Assembly: GCA_002422305.1 (NCBI GenBank)
Contig: DIUG01000070.1
Location: 1-27,021 of the forward strand
Length of the DNA stretch: 27,021 nt
Source of the DNA: Patescibacteria group bacterium UBA6164
Lineage (GTDB): Bacteria; Patescibacteriota; Gracilibacteria; BD1-5; UBA6164
Direction: 5' to 3'
Numbering within the stretch: position 1 is the stretch's first letter; every line of letters starts with the position of its first letter. The position numbers and the translations under genes were made by a program. Shown one piece after another: positions 9,489 to 20,213 of the stretch. The notes beneath the pieces are model-generated. The model had not been told where the DNA came from. It did not search any database and saw nothing but the letters and a program-made list of their open reading frames with translations.

Positions 9489-11639
9489 TTACTTCATTAA
9501 TTCTAAAAGTTCTTTTTCCATTTCATCTATTTTTAATTTAACTTCTTGTAATTTTTCTAAAAAATCTTCTATATTTAAAGTTTCTTCTTGTTCTTCTATT
9601 CAAAGTTCAATTTTTTCTTCTTTACTCCACCATCTATCTACAGTCCAATTATCATTAACCATTTCTTCAAATTTTGAAAATTCTTGAATTTTACATCTAT
9701 TATCATCTGTACTAAAATATTCTTCATTTCAAACAAACATTCTAAATAATTTTTTAGCTTTTTCTAAATCACTATTTCAAGTATCAAATCTATTAACATC
9801 TAAAGTCTCTCAAATATCATTTACTAGATAAGTAAAAATAGGTTTTATTTGCTTTATATTTTTATCTTGTTTTTTTGTAATAGCTAAAATATAAGTTCTT
9901 TTATTTGTAGTAAAAAAAGTATTTAAAGGTAGTGAAATCATTCAATTTATTTCACATTCATCAATTATAAATTGTCTAATTCTTTTATCATTTAGTCTAT
10001 TAAATATTCAGTCTGGTAATACAACAAATGCTCTTCAATTTTTTTTCAACTTATTTATAATCCATTCCAGAGAAAGTGACTCTAATCACATTCAGTTTGT
10101 TTTATAAAAATCCATTTTTTCTTGATCTTTTATTATTTCTTCTTTTAAAATACTACTTCAAGAAGTTACATAAGGAGGATTTGTAATAATTAAGTCAAAT
10201 TTATCTTCTTCTTTGTCTGAAACATCTGCTAAAGTTCAAAGAGTTCACTTTTTTAATTTAAAAGTTTTATTAAAAATATTTGAAAACTCTTTTGTAAGTT
10301 TTGGATATTCTTTTATCAAATCAGAAAGATAAATAAGCATATTTGCTTTTGCTAAAATAATTGTTCTTTCACTATCTTTTTCACTAGATCATTTATCATA
10401 TCAAAAATATTCTATATTTTGTTTTATTTCATTGTTTTTTACTATAAAATCTTTATTATTTCTTTTTGCAATTACTTCTAACGGAAATCATCAAACTCAA
10501 CAAAAAGGATCACAAACTCTTGCTCAAATAGGCAAATTTTCTACTTTTGCCATTTCAACTATATTTCAAACAACTTTTCTAGGTGTAAAAAATTGTCCCA
10601 TTCCTTTTACTCAACTATCTCTTTTTAAAAATGTTTCATAAAGCTTAGTTTTAAAAGACTTTTCTACATTTGTTAAATCTCAAAAATCATAATACCTAAT
10701 AATTGATTTTTTAAATAATCAAGCAAATTCTAAAACTGGTTTATCAGCTTCATTTACAAATATAGTTCAGTTCATTATAGTAGTTCAATCTTCTATATCA
10801 GCTGGGAATAATTCTTTTTTTATCTTTGGTCTTATTGTATTTGCATAATGAGTTAAAATATCTTCTTCTGAGTCTTTAGCATTTACCATTTCAATTAAAA
10901 AATTAAAACTATAAATACTTTGTAGAACTCATAAATCACTTAAAAACTTAAAAATAAATATTTCAACTACATTATAAAGACATTTTTCTGGTTCTTTTCA
11001 GGTAGCCACATATATATCTTGCCAAACTGATTTTGCAAGAGTTGTAGGATCTACAAAAATAGTATCTTTCAGCTCTGAATTATTTTTTCATAAATCTGAT
11101 TCAAGTATTCTTTTTATTATTTTTAAAGTTTCTTTTACTTCATCATTTAATTTGTCAAAATTAGTTTCGTCTTTTTTTTGTAATTGTAAATAAAAATTAT
11201 TACTTAATTTTTGTTTTTCTTCATCTTTTATAAAACTATAACTTCTTAAAATTCAAAAACTATCAATGTATTCATTACTTTTATTTTCTTCATTTGGGTT
11301 CATCCAAACCGAAATATTTGTATCTGTTGCAACTCAAAAAATAGCTCATAAAACTTGACAATAATTATTACACTGTTTTACTGCTTCATCTATATCTTTT
11401 TCTTTTTGAAATTTTTCTCAAGATTTATATTCAATAACTGCAATTATTCGTGGATCTTTTTTATTTGATCTATCAACTAAAAGTCAATCTGGTCTTTTAT
11501 TATTATAATCTCAATAATCTTTTTTAGGGATTATATTATTTTTTGCAAGAGATTGAATTGTAACATTTCATAAATTAAAATATTCAAATTTTTCTCAAAT
11601 TTTTACACCTGCATCTAATTGTTTTATTTGTTCCGACAT
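9489..11639 (-). CDS. Nuclease-fused N6-adenine DNA methylase (restriction-methylation subunit)
   Basis: This 716-aa protein joins an N-terminal PD-(D/E)xK-like domain (Asp51 in RPDGLLVD, Glu70-Tyr-Lys72 in AVIEYKS) to an HsdM-type methylase. GMGQFFTP precedes motif I (DPFCGVGGF, from Asp377), and motif IV NPPY is at 487-490. The C-terminal 50 residues form a Glu/Lys-rich helix likely to contact HsdS. No helicase/HsdR motor gene is nearby, so this pair resembles BcgI-type systems, in which one subunit cuts and methylates and a second (HsdS) recognises DNA. The TGA-coded Gly in motif I supports the code. An alternative reading is a Type I HsdM whose N-terminal domain is a degraded nuclease; both nuclease residues are, however, present. 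Confidence 0.88.
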
Positions 11640-11758
11640 ATATTTTTTTTATTTTTTATAAAGTATAAAAATTTCATTTATTATATTTATTTTTTAAATT
11701 AAAACTATATTTATTTCTATTCTTAAATCTAAATTTCAGAATAAAACTTTTTAAATTA

Positions 11759-11785
11759 AAGATATGTTTTATCAAAACATATCTT
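11759..11785. other. Perfect hairpin, function uncertain
   Basis: A 12-bp perfect inverted repeat (11759-11770 and 11774-11785) closes a 3-base ATC loop. It lies 120 bases upstream of the minus-strand methylase start. It has no long T-run on either side, so it could be an operator or a weak terminator. Confidence 0.5.
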
Positions 11786-11917
11786 CAGTATAATAAAAAA
11801 ATTAAAATTACAAAATATATTATGATATATACAAAAATTTATAAATTGTAAATTTGTAATTTAAACTTTTTTTATTATAATTTTTTCTGTTAGAAAAAAT
11901 AATATTTAACTAAAATA

Positions 11918-12073
11918 GACTTGTAGGGAAATAACCCACTCTTGTCCACAGGATGACCTAAAGGCCTAATTCTCTCCCTTATTTTAAGGGAGAGAGGCTA
12001 CAATTGTTCCCCTTGCCCTTATTTAAGGGAAAGGATTCAGGTTAGGGTTAATTTTGAAATTTTTTCCCTACAA
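11918..12073. repeat. Palindromic intergenic element with inverted ends (MITE-like or structured RNA)
   Basis: The ends are 11-base inverted repeats, TTGTAGGGAAA (11921-11931) and TTTCCCTACAA (12063-12073). The ten bases AACTAAAATA occur both just outside the left end (11908-11917) and overlapping the right end (12072-12081), as in a target-site duplication. Inside are an 11-bp stem with a TTT loop (11971-11981 with 11985-11995) and a 5-bp stem CCCTT/AAGGG (12016-12020 with 12025-12029). The interior is visibly richer in G and C than its surroundings. There is no ORF inside. It shares the TCTCTCCCTT / AAGGGAGAGA core with the insert in the ABC transporter gene near 26.5 kb. Confidence 0.6.
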
Positions 12074-12148
12074 CTAAAATATTAAAATAGTCATACCATT
12101 TATAAAAATGAGACTATATAATTAAATAAAAATATAATATATAAAAAA

Positions 12149-13306
12149 ATGAAAAAAATTAATAAAAGATTGATAATAATTATTTTAATAATGTTAGCAA
12201 TATTTAGTTTTTATAAAATAAATAATTTAAACTATCTTAAACATATAGAAATTAAAAAAAGTTTCGTAGAACATCCTGAAAATTTACCAACAAAAGAAGT
12301 AGCAATTAATAGTTCTTTTTGATTTAAAAATTTAAAAGCAGATATATATTGGTTAAAAACTATTCAATATATATGATGAAATGCTATTTGATCAGAATAT
12401 AAAAAATATTTATTTATTATGTTAGATTTAATAACAGAACTAAATCCATATTTTGAACACCCTTATATAATTGGTCAATTATTATTACCAAGTTACAATG
12501 AAAGATATGAAAAAATGTCTAAAGAAGAACAAGAAAAGCATATAAATCAATGAGTAGAAATATGATTAAAATGAATTAAAAACTTTTGTGATTTAGAAAA
12601 GATAGAATTAATAAAAAATGAGACTAGTTTAGAAAAAATATGGTCAGAAGATAAATATAAAAATCCTTGTAGTCATTATAAAATACCAAATTATTTAGCA
12701 TACATATATTATTATTATAAAAATGATCCTAAAACAGCTGCAAATTATTATAAAGTTGCTAGTGCTATAGAAGATTGATTACAATGATCAAAAATAATGG
12801 CTGCTATAATGTCTTGAAAATGATGAAATAGAGAAAAATCATATTTTATGTTTTTGAATATTGCTAAATTTATAGATACAAAAGATGAAATTTGTTTAGA
12901 TTTTGCATTAACTTTAGAACAACTATGAGAAAAAATATTTAAAGATGAAAGTATTAAATTAAGTTGAAATTTATTAAAAGAAATTGAAAATTCTAGATCT
13001 GGCATATTTTGAGATTTTTCAACAGAAAAAGAAGAAGAAATACTTTCTGATACAAAATGTCATAATTATGTAAATAAAGCTATTCGTGAATTAAATTTAG
13101 AATTTTTAGAAAAAGCAAATGAAAAATTTGAATTAGAAAAATTAACTTATAGTATAAGTGCTCAAGAACTATATGAAGAAAAATATATAGATTATTTACC
13201 TATTGATTTTCAACAATATGAAGATTATTGAATAATATATTACTATAACAAAGATATAAAAAATTATGATTATAAAATGTGAACTTATGAAGAATTAACA
13301 TTTTAA
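12149..13306 (+). CDS. Membrane-anchored protein of unknown function, probably alpha-helical repeat
   Basis: This 385-aa protein has one N-terminal membrane helix (about residues 7-22, LIIIILIMLAIFSFY) and a long, mostly helical soluble part probably outside the membrane. Segments such as ADIYWLKTIQYIGGN, a Pro/Tyr-rich PNYLAYIYYYYKNDPKTAANYYKVA and following Ala-rich helices look like TPR-type helical hairpins, but no strict repeat consensus could be set. Two Cys residues occur around 148-173. TAA is the stop; many Gly are TGA. The next gene, trigger factor, has its own promoter, so an operon is not needed. I do not assign a function. Confidence 0.75.
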
Positions 13307-13360
13307 AAAATTTTACTTTTACAATATTTTAATTTTTTTCTACAAAAGAGCCCTAAAAAT

Positions 13361-13388
13361 TTGCTATTTAATCATTTTTTTATATAAT
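13361..13388 (+). promoter_or_regulatory. Sigma70-like promoter for tig
   Basis: TTGCTA (13361-13366) and TATAAT (13383-13388) are 16 bases apart, giving a short leader of about 30 bases to the trigger factor ATG. A second TATAAT at 13405-13410 lacks a -35. Confidence 0.45.
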
Positions 13389-13426
13389 TGTTTTCGTTTA
13401 TTTATATAATAATTATTAAAGTTAAT

Positions 13427-14725
13427 ATGAAAATAGAAAAAAACTTGCTTCCTAATTCTATAATAGAATTAATAGTAGAAGAAGAAACAAAAAATGTTGC
13501 AAAATATAGAAAAGATGCATTAAATTATTTAGAAAAAAATGCTGATATAAAATGATTTAGAAAATGAGTAAAAATACCTGAAAATGTAATAATAAGAAAA
13601 TTTGGTGAAGAACATATAGGTAGATTAACTATAGATTTTGCTATAGATAATATTTATAGAAATGCACTTAGAGGTGAAAAACTTATTCCTGTTGCTCAAT
13701 GAGAAATAAAAGAAATAATTTCTGAATCTCCATTAAAAATAAAAATACATATTGAAGTACTACCTAGTATTGAAATAGAATCAAATTACAAAGATATAAA
13801 ATTAAAAAAGCAAAAAGTAGAAGTAACAGAACAAGAGGTAAAAAATGCTTTAGAAGAAATTGAAAAAAAGTTTTCTAAATTTGAAAAAACAACAGATTTA
13901 AATTACAAAGCACAAATATGAGATAAAGTAACAATAAATACAGAAGGTTTTGAATGAGAAAAACCACTTCAAAATACAAATATGGTAAAATATCCTATTA
14001 TTTTAGGTTCAAATATATTAGTTCCAGGTTTCGAAGAAAAAATTGTTAATGCTAAAATTGGTGAGAAATTAGAATTTGATATAAATTTTCCAGAAGATTA
14101 TCATAATACAGAATTTGCAAACAAAAAAACTATTTTTAAAGTAGAGATTATAGAAATAGAAAAAGTAATTAAACCTGAATTTACAGAAGATTTTATAGAA
14201 CAACTTAGATGAAAAAGACTTGATTTAGAATGATTCAAAGATTTAATTAAAAAAGAGATCTATGAAACAAAAGAAACTAATGTTAAAATAGATGAAGAAA
14301 TGAAATTAATGGAAGAATTATTAAAAATAACAAAGATGGAAATATGAGAAAATTTATTAAAAAATAATACTGAAAAAGTTTTTAATGAAATAAAAGAAAA
14401 TATTGTTAAAGATGGTTATAAAGTATCTGATTATTTAGAAAGTTTAAAAATGGATGAAGAAACTTATAAAGAAACAGTTATAAAACCAATTGCACAAAAA
14501 AGATTACAATGAGAATTAATTTTAAATAAATTAGATGAATTAGAAACTATAGAAATTTCTGAAGAAGAAATGACTAAAGAAATAGAAAATATTTTATCTA
14601 AATTTAGCTCTAGTGATGTTTTAGCTAGATTAAAAAATCTTTATATGCCAGATTCTAAATATTATGATGAATTAAAGCAAAGAATAAGATACAGAAAAAT
14701 AATTGATATGTTTTTTGAATTTTAA
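13427..14725 (+). CDS. tig: Trigger factor (ribosome-associated chaperone / peptidyl-prolyl isomerase)
   Basis: This 432-aa protein binds the ribosome at the exit tunnel and shields nascent chains. All three parts are visible. The N-terminal ribosome-binding domain carries the signature GFRKG (43-47), in which both glycines are TGA codons (13553-13555 and 13565-13567). The FKBP-like domain runs from about 160 to 245, with GDKVTI, ILGSNILVPGFEEKI and the FPEDY segment. The helical C-terminal arm fills the rest. The length matches the family (about 430). The stop is TAA, followed by a strong convergent terminator. Confidence 0.95.
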
Positions 14726-14759
14726 TAACAAAAAAATATTAGAGAATTTTAACTGAAAA

Positions 14760-14799
14760 CTAAAAAAGTAGAATATAAAAATATATTCTACTTTTTTAG
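14760..14799. terminator. Bidirectional terminator between tig and the lepA operon
   Basis: A 17-bp perfect stem (14760-14776 with 14783-14799, 6-base loop) contains an A6 run on the left and a T6 run on the right. It lies between the convergent stop codons of trigger factor and the zinc-ribbon protein. Confidence 0.8.
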
Positions 14800-14845
14800 T
14801 GTAAACATTATTGTAATAATACTATTTTACAATAATTAAACCTAT

Positions 14846-15343
14846 TTATTTATCTTTTCAACAATAAGGACAGATTTTCCAGTTTGAGTTTATTAATTTA
14901 TTACATCATATACATTCAACTCTAAGACTTACTTTACAATTAGGACAAAAATTATAATCATTATTAATCTTTTCATTACAATTAAAACAATTATTTTCTA
15001 ATTCTATATTTTTTGATTTCTCTTCTATAAAATCATTAAATAAATCTAAATTATCTTCTATTTCTTGATAATATTTTTCAAATAATGTTTTACCTGGTCT
15101 AATAATAAGATAAATAAATAATCATAAAGGTGTTCAAAAAAGTATTATTAATATAGAAATTATTTGAAAAATTAAACTATTAGTTCTATTTGTAATATCT
15201 CTAAAAACCCGTAAAAAAAGAGCAAACCAAATAATAAAAAAATATATAATAATAAATTTAATAACAAATTCTAAAGTAATAACTTCATATAAATATTCCA
15301 AAATATAATCCCAATCTATATTCATATTAATATTCATATCCAT
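14846..15343 (-). CDS. Membrane protein with C-terminal double zinc ribbon
   Basis: This 165-aa protein has two membrane helices (about 23-43 and 54-78), arranged like the PLDc_N-type two-helix domain. A short acidic linker follows, then four CxxC knuckles: CFNC, CPNC, CIGC and CPYC. Together they should form two zinc ribbons, as in DZR proteins. It is probably a membrane protein with a cytoplasmic metal-binding tail; partner and role are unknown. It is the last gene of the lepA run, 15 bases after trmD. The terminal Gly after CPYC is a TGA codon. Confidence 0.82.
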
Positions 15344-15358
15344 TCTCTTAATTAATAA

Positions 15359-16012
15359 TTAAAATAAATTATTCTTTTTCCATTGTTGTATTTCTTTATG
15401 ATTTCAAGAAAGTAAAACTTTCGGTACTGATTTTCACATAAATATCTCTGGACGAGTATATATAGGATATTCTTTTTGTCTATCAAATTTTTCAGAAAAA
15501 CTATCTTCTTCAAGAGATTTATTATTTCATAATACTCAAGGAATATGTCTTAAAAAAGAATCAATGAATACCGTAGCAGCTAATTCTCAACTAGTTAAAA
15601 CATATTCTCATATACTTATTTCATAATCCACATACAAATCTATAATTCTTTTATCTATTCACTCATAATGTCAACATATAATTAAAAAATCATTTGATAA
15701 TTTTTTATAATAATTTTCTATTTTTTCTTGTGTTAATAAATCTCCTCCAGGAGACATATAAATTACTGGTATTTTTTTTCATACTTTTTCAAAAATATAT
15801 TCTATAGCTTTAGATAATGGCTTAGGAGATATAACTTGCCCATGCATTCAATATGCTTTATCATCTACTCTTTTAAAATTATCATCTGAAAAATAATTTA
15901 ACTTATATAACTCAAAATTAAAAATTCATCTTTCCTTTGCTCTTCCTATAATAGAACTAGAAAAATATGAATTAAAACTTTCAGGAAATATACTTATAAT
16001 ATGTATATTCAT
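15359..16012 (-). CDS. trmD: tRNA (guanine37-N1)-methyltransferase TrmD
   Basis: This 217-aa enzyme methylates G37 next to the anticodon using S-adenosylmethionine and so prevents frameshifting. Family landmarks in order are MNIHIISIFPE at the N-terminus, GHGQVISPKPLSKAI-type text near residue 55 (here GMHGQVIS), IYMSPGGDLL, the knot motif ICGHYEGIDKRII, and SIGEYVLTSGELAATVFIDS followed by HIPGVLGN. The C-terminal TRPEIFMGKSVPKVLLSGNH segment is also typical. It is slightly shorter than the 240-residue norm. It is in a translation-linked run with cmk (24-base gap) and lepA. Confidence 0.95.
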
Positions 16013-16036
16013 AAAAAATAAAATGAAAAAATAAAA

Positions 16037-16573
16037 TTAATACATATACTTCAATAATATTTTTTTCATAATAAAATCAGTAATCTCTAATGGGCTTATT
16101 TTTGTTACATCAATTACTAAATCAAAAATATCTTCATGAGGTGGAAATGAAATATTTGGATAAATTTTTGCATATCTTGAAATTAAATCATTTTCTCTTT
16201 TTTGTGTTTTTTCTAAAACTTCATCTATATTAATTAGTTCTCTTTTATGAATTCTATCATATCTTTCAATATCTTCACATTTCAAATAAATTTTAAAAGA
16301 ATCTGGTATAAAATACCATGCTAATCTACTTTCAAATATAAAATTATCATTATTTATTCAAAAATCAAGTACTTTATTATCTAATTTTATATCAAATGAA
16401 TTATCATTTTTAACTACTTCATTTTCAAAATCATAAATATTTAATCCTAAATCTTTTGCCCATTCTCTCATAATATTTCAACTAGACATAAATTTATAAT
16501 CTAATCTTTCTGATAATAATTTTCATATAGTAGAAGTTCCACTTCAAGCAAATCAAAAAATTGTAATTTTCAT
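16037..16573 (-). CDS. cmk: Cytidylate kinase, archaeal-like short form
   Basis: This 178-aa P-loop kinase is likely to phosphorylate CMP/dCMP. The Walker A loop is GFAGSGTST (residues 7-15), with Thr13 where most P-loops have Lys; as I recall, this Gly-Thr variant occurs in the archaeal/short cytidylate kinase family (Cytidylate_kin2). Other landmarks are SSGNIMREWAKDLG, an ESRLAGYFIPDS segment matching the family EGRLAG motif, and RYAKIYPNISF with a FDLVIDVT end. It differs from the bacterial long Cmk, which is about 220 residues with an inserted NMP domain. It lies between the MATCAP-like gene and trmD. An adenylate-kinase-like activity cannot be excluded. Confidence 0.85.
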
Positions 16574-16626
16574 AATTTTATAATATTAATAAATAACTGT
16601 TAATTAAAATAATTAAGTCATATAAA

Positions 16627-17781
16627 TTATTTTATCACTTTTTCCATATTAAATTTTATTTTTATTTCTGATAAAATTCAATCAAAATATGACTTTGTAT
16701 CAAAACTATTTTTGGTATAATATATATTCTTTTTTATAAAACTCATTCATATTTTTCAAGAAAAAATTATATCATATATAAAAGGATCATTTTTTATTAA
16801 TTTTTTAATTAACTTGTATCACTTTGTATAAACTAAATCTTTTAGAAAAAAATGTTTTGATCAAAATGAAGTATAACGATGAAAACGATAATAATAACTC
16901 TCTGCTTTTTCATTATCATATCATTTATGTTTTAGTATATCATATATTTTCTCTTTTTTATGTTTTTCAGATATATTTTTATCAAGCAAAATAGCAAAAC
17001 AAGCTTCATAATACGGATTATACTTAAGTCATTTTATTATTTTTTTTCCATAATAATATTCATTATATAAAGCAAATCATTCCTCTAATTTCATATAATC
17101 AGAAAATCAATAAATAGTTCAAAAATTTCTTAAATTATTATGTCTTCTAAAAAAATGAGTCATTTCATGAAAGAAAAGTGTAATAACTTCTCTATTTGTA
17201 TATTCTTTTTTTGTAGGAATATTTAATACTCAAGAAGAATGTGACATAAATACAAATGATCAAAACTTATATTTAAATCATTCTACTTTATCAACAGTAT
17301 AATTTAATAATTCTTTTAATTCTTTTTTAGATATAGTTCTTATATTATTATCTTTTTGAGAAGTTATTTCTAAATCTATACAAATATCTTTTTTAGTTAC
17401 TCAAAAAAACTTTTTATTATAATAATCATAATCTATTTTAGAATTAACTATATTATAATTTTTATCTATTTTATTAGCCTCAAAATCATAAACTTTTTCT
17501 AAAAAGTCTATTTTTTTAGAAATATACCTTATCTCCTTAATAAGAACTTTATAATGAATATGTGATAATTTAAATTTATTTTTATTTACTTTTTTCAATA
17601 TATTTTCTAGTCTTATTTTTCTTCTATATAATTTTCATAAAAATATATATTTATATCAAATTAAATCATTAATTTTTGAATATCAAAAAATTACAGGATT
17701 TTGTAATATATTAGATTTCTTAAATGGTTTTATTAAAAAAACATTATATTTAGATATTTGCTTGAGATATTTTTCAAACAT
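16627..17781 (-). CDS. Zinc metallopeptidase, MATCAP/DUF1704-like
   Basis: This 384-aa protein contains HEMTH at residues 205-209 within FFHEMTHFFRR, followed after 23 residues by EEGFA (233-237). An HExxH motif with a downstream E-E-G-[LF]-A is the hallmark of the DUF1704/MATCAP peptidase family, in which the Glu of that motif completes the zinc site. The N-terminal 180 residues are Lys/Tyr-rich and helical; no signal peptide is seen, so it is likely cytoplasmic. Its gene is 25 bases after lepA and 53 before cmk. The substrate is unknown; eukaryotic relatives remove tyrosine from tubulin tails, but that activity is not implied here. Confidence 0.75.
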
Positions 17782-17806
17782 AAAATTAAATAAAAAATAA
17801 AATAAT

Positions 17807-19690
17807 CTACTTCTTCAATAAATTAACAAATGCTTCACTAGGTAAACTTACTTTACCAAATTGTCTCATTTTTTTCTTACCTTTTTTTTGCTTTTCTAGT
17901 AATTTTTTCTTTCTAGTAATATCTCAACCGTAAAGTTTAGCTGTTACATCTTTTCTCATCGCTGAAATATCTGACCTACCAACTACATCACCTCAAACAA
18001 CTGCTTGAATTTTAATGGTAAAAAGTGCTTTTGGTATAGATTCTTTTAAATTAGCACAAATTTTTCATCACAAATAACGAGCTTGTGTTCTATGACAAAT
18101 AAAAGCAAGTGCATCTACTTTTTCATCTGCAATTAATATTTCTAATTTTACTAAATCAGATTCAGAATAATGAATAAATTCATAATTAAGTGAGGCATAA
18201 CCAGAACTAAGTGATTTTATTTCATCATAAAAATCTCCTATCAATTCATTCATAGGTAATTGATAAGTAAGCATTACTCTATCTCTATCTATAAATTGTT
18301 GATTTTTAAAATTTCATCTCCTTTCTTGTGATAATTGCATCAAACTTCATACATATTCAATTGGTGTAATTATCTCTACCTTTGCTATTGGTTCCTCTAT
18401 ATATAAATATTTTTCTCTTTTAGGTAAATCTTCTGGATTTGAAACTAATACTCTAGTACATTTTTGTCATCTTTCATTTTCAAGTATTTCTGCACTATAT
18501 CTAGAATATTCTGATAATTTATCTCATAACATTATAACTCTATAAGTAACTTGAGGAGCTGTCATAATAACATCCATCCCAAATTCCCTCATAAGTCTTT
18601 CTTTTACAATATCTAAGTGTAATAATCATAAAAAACCACATCTATAACCATGTCATAATGCTGGAGAAACTTCTAGTTCAAAGAAAAGTGCAGAATCATT
18701 TAAAACTAATTTTTCCATAGCATCTTTAAGTAATGGATATTCACTAGAATCCATTGCAAAAATACCTGCATAAATAAAAGGAGTAACTAATCAAAAACCT
18801 TCTATAGGTGTAGCATCTTCTGATTTTGCTTTTGGTCCTTCTACATTTTCTGGTTTCCACATAGTATCTCACACTTTTGCATCTCTAATAGTCTTTAAAC
18901 CAGTAACTACATAACCAATAGCACCTAATCATATTTTATTATCACTCGTATAACTTGGAGAAAAATATCCTACATCTAAAGCATCTATTTTTTTACGAGT
19001 ATTTAAAAAATAACATACATCTCATTTTTTTATTTCTCATTGAAATACCTTTACATAACTAACTACTCACCTATAAGGATCATATTGAGAATCAAAAACT
19101 AGAGCTTTTAATTCATCATGTTCTGGATCTTTATCAGAATAAACTTTTGGAGAAGATATTCTTTTTATTACTTCATCTAATATAGTTTCTACATTTTCTC
19201 ATGTTTTAGCTGATACTCATATTATTTCAGATTTATCACAACCAAGTAAGTTTATAATTTCTTCTGAAACTTTTTCAAAATCAGCTGCGGGTAAATCTAT
19301 CTTATTAATAACAGGAATTATATCCAAATCATTTTCTATAGCCATATATACATTTGAAAGAGTTTGAGCTTCTATTCATTGAGTAGCATCAACTATAAGT
19401 AAAGCTCATTCAACAGATGCAAGACTTCTAGAAACCTCATATTGAAAATCAACATGTCAAGGTGTATCTATAATATTCATTTGGTATCATTTCCAATTCA
19501 TCCTAACTGGTTGAAGTTTTATTGTAATACCTCTTTCTTGTTCTAATTCCATAGTATCAAGCATTTGACCATGTTTCATATCCCTCTTATCAATAGTTCC
19601 TGTTATTTCTAACAATCTATCTGCAAGAGTAGATTTTCAATGATCTATATGTGCAATAATACAAAAATTTCTAATATTTTTTAATTCCAT
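17807..19690 (-). CDS. lepA: Translation elongation factor 4 (LepA/EF4), ribosomal GTPase
   Basis: This 627-aa protein is a full-length LepA. GTPase motifs are G1 AHIDHGKST (13-21), the switch I region RGITIK, G3 DTPGH (75-79), G4 NKID and the SAKTG G5 element. The EF-G-like domains follow, with YRCGFLGLLHL, and the LepA-specific C-terminal domain holds SDISAMRKDVTAKLYGGD and KKKLLEKQKKGKKKMRQFG. The invariant Gly78 of DTPGH is TGA at 19457-19459, decisive evidence for TGA as glycine. It opens a five-gene minus-strand run (MATCAP-like, cmk, trmD, zinc ribbon). The stop is TAG. Confidence 0.97.
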
Positions 19691-19796
19691 ATATTTTATA
19701 ATTTACAAATGATTTAATAATACATAAAATATTATATAAAATTAAAAAAAAGTAAAGTAAAGAAAAATTATTGTATTTTTTAATTTTATAAATAAA

Positions 19797-20213
19797 ATGA
19801 TTTTACAATTAATTATTAATAAAAAATATATGAAAATAATTGCTTCTATATTAATAGCATCAATAATTACCCTTATTTGAATATTAAAATTTGAATGACA
19901 TCTAAACTTTTGAGTTATAAATCTTATATGATATGATAACACATTTAATACAAATTTAAGTTTTATAAAAATTTCTACTGATTATATATATCATATTCCT
20001 AATATAATATATGATTTAAATAAAGATTTTATTCAAAAAATATTAAATATAGATGATAAAGAAACTTTTTTATTAATTGTATTTACATTTTTTTTAATCT
20101 TTTCATGATTTTTAATTTATATTTTAAAATATTTTCCCAAAAAAAATGATAGAATATATTTAGTATTATGAGTAATTTCACTTTTTTTTATTATAGTAGA
20201 ATTTATGATGTAA
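19797..20213 (+). CDS. Small membrane protein of unknown function
   Basis: This 138-aa protein has a membrane helix near residues 14-31, an extracytoplasmic or cytoplasmic polar loop of about 55 residues, then two helices near 88-108 and 119-137 that end the chain. The residues between are Asn/Ile/Tyr-rich with no motif. It could start instead at the internal Met near residue 12. It is divergent from lepA and followed directly by a terminator. Four Gly in the membrane segments are TGA codons. I do not recognise a family. Confidence 0.65.

Larger units (their letters stand above)
11640..12148. other. Gene-free interval of about 500 bases
   Basis: No table-25 ORF with coding character is seen here. 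It holds the upstream region of the nuclease-methylase gene, a hairpin at 11759-11785, very A/T-rich sequence to about 11907, then the G/C-richer element at 11918-12073, and finally the A/T-rich leader of the next plus-strand gene, with -10-like TATAAT boxes at 12117-12122 and 12133-12138 but no convincing -35. Confidence 0.6.

Noticed and set aside
10432..10641. Plus-strand ORF of 69 codons.
   Set aside because: It is antisense to the methylase motif I region of the nuclease-methylase gene.
11918..12073. CRISPR repeat or tRNA at the G/C-rich intergenic element.
   Set aside because: There is no regularly spaced repeat array and no cloverleaf or T-loop sequence; the structure is a single inverted-end element.
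13427..19690. TGA as tryptophan (Mycoplasma-type code) or selenocysteine.
   Set aside because: TGA falls on invariant glycines (GFRKG, DTPGH, HEFGH, Walker A), while true Trp positions use TGG; there are far too many TGA codons for selenocysteine.
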